A DNA stretch of 5,454 nt from an uncultured Eubacterium sp. (GTDB taxonomy: Bacteria > Bacillota > Clostridia > Lachnospirales > Lachnospiraceae). The stretch is taken from positions 1-5,454 of the forward strand of contig CABRZK010000175.1 in assembly GCA_902475415.1 (NCBI GenBank), written 5' to 3'. Below, in pieces: positions 4,884 through 5,454 of the stretch. Each line of letters begins with the position of its first letter. The first letter of the stretch is position 1. The position numbers and the translations under genes are program-made. A model generated the notes under the pieces. It saw only the letters and a program-made list of their open reading frames with translations, searched no databases and had not been told where the DNA came from.

Positions 4884-5454
4884 TTAGGTATCAGAAAGTG
4901 CCAGGCACTCCATATGCCCATTCGTGAATTGGTATAAGTGTTTAAGAAGTGGAATTTCTGGGTTCTTCAGCGAAGCATCGGTGCTAAAGAGTAAAGGTGT
5001 TTTAAAATGGCTGGTGTCCAGAAAGTGGTTCAATTTCCTTGCATCATCTAAAGTTTCGGCGATCACTATGCATGTCTGATAGGAAGTGGCATTTTGACGA
5101 TCCAGTTCCGCTTTTAATGCCTTTTTATTTGAACGGTAGGGAAATACTAAGATCTGCCCCTGCAAACGCGTCTTAAGGCAGATATGGGGAATAGATGGGG
5201 CATTCTCAATGGCCTGCGCAAGGAATATCTGGTGATTGCTTCTCAGAATATTGATGCAGGCGCTATTGCGGACCAGAACTGTTAAAATTGTGGATGGATC
5301 ATTTGCAGTACGGTTTGGAAAATGATCAAAAATTCTGGGATGCAGGAATAATAATTCCATTAATTTATTTGTAAATGAGCTTAACTGCAGGATAGACGGT
5401 CCGCTTGCTGTTCCGCCGCGAAATATGGAAAGTGGGATCAACAATCCTTTGCGT
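4884..5454 (-). CDS. Unrecognised protein, N-terminus outside the window
   Basis: The frame is open from the right edge to TAA at 4886-4884, showing 189 residues. A TTG at 5444 could be read as a start, but it follows AAAGGA with no spacing and codons continue upstream (Arg-Lys-Gly), so the gene very probably begins outside the window. I do not recognise the family. The visible part has no membrane helix and no obvious metal or nucleotide motif. Its second half alternates strands and helices (for example GQILVFPYRSNKKALKAEL, then CIVIAETLDDARKLNHFL, then TPLLFSTDA), suggesting an alpha/beta domain. It is followed by the small membrane protein gene 58 bases on, probably in one operon. The context suggests an accessory or mobile-element protein, without proof. 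Confidence 0.75.
   Translation of the reverse strand, partial: RKGLLIPLSIFRGGTASGPSILQLSSFTNKLMELLFLHPRIFDHFPNRTANDPSTILTVLVRNSACINILRSNHQIFLAQAIENAPSIPHICLKTRLQGQILVFPYRSNKKALKAELDRQNATSYQTCIVIAETLDDARKLNHFLDTSHFKTPLLFSTDASLKNPEIPLLKHLYQFTNGHMECLALSDT

Overview
The window looks like a fragment of a Firmicutes genome, most probably a gut Clostridia/Lachnospiraceae-type anaerobe. This rests on perfect AGGAGG-type ribosome binding sites, sigma-A-type promoters, U-tract terminators and the character of the proteins. No marker gene fixes the genus. Apart from a 53-codon reading frame at the left edge, everything is read leftward (minus strand).

Layout in minus-strand transcription order, right to left. 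(1) 5454-4884: the 3' part of an unrecognised gene that runs in from beyond the window. (2) 4825-4670: a 51-residue single-pass membrane protein with a perfect Shine-Dalgarno sequence. (3) 4622-4552: a non-coding gap holding a likely terminator followed by a likely promoter. (4) 4453-4196: an 85-residue protein of unknown function, closed by a strong terminator at 4184-4145. (5) 4025-3462 and 3462-1840: ahpC and an ahpF-like gene overlapping by one base (TGATG), a two-component peroxide reductase. (6) 1839-1534: a 306-base gap with a perfect consensus promoter (TTGACA, 17 bases, TATAAT), an intrinsic terminator about 40 bases after the predicted start site, and two more hairpins. (7) 1533-235: a 432-residue zinc-finger/TOPRIM-like primase-type protein, as found on phages, plasmids and integrative elements. 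It ends convergently with the 53-codon frame (1-162), with a shared hairpin at 180-222.

The best-understood pair is ahpC-ahpF. AhpC reduces hydrogen peroxide or organic hydroperoxides through Cys47/Cys166. The flavoprotein should re-reduce it using NAD(P)H through its CATC and CTMC cysteine pairs. The flavoprotein has its domains in the opposite order from E. coli AhpF: the reductase module comes first and the AhpF-N-terminal-like double thioredoxin fold last.

The flanks (primase-like gene, tiny membrane protein, unrecognised genes) have an accessory or mobile-element character, so the peroxidase operon may be cargo of, or lie beside, an element. No integrase, transposase, attachment site, CRISPR array, tRNA or rRNA is visible. 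The most notable unexplained structure is the promoter-terminator-hairpin leader before the primase-like gene, which could make a roughly 75-nt RNA or act as an attenuator.
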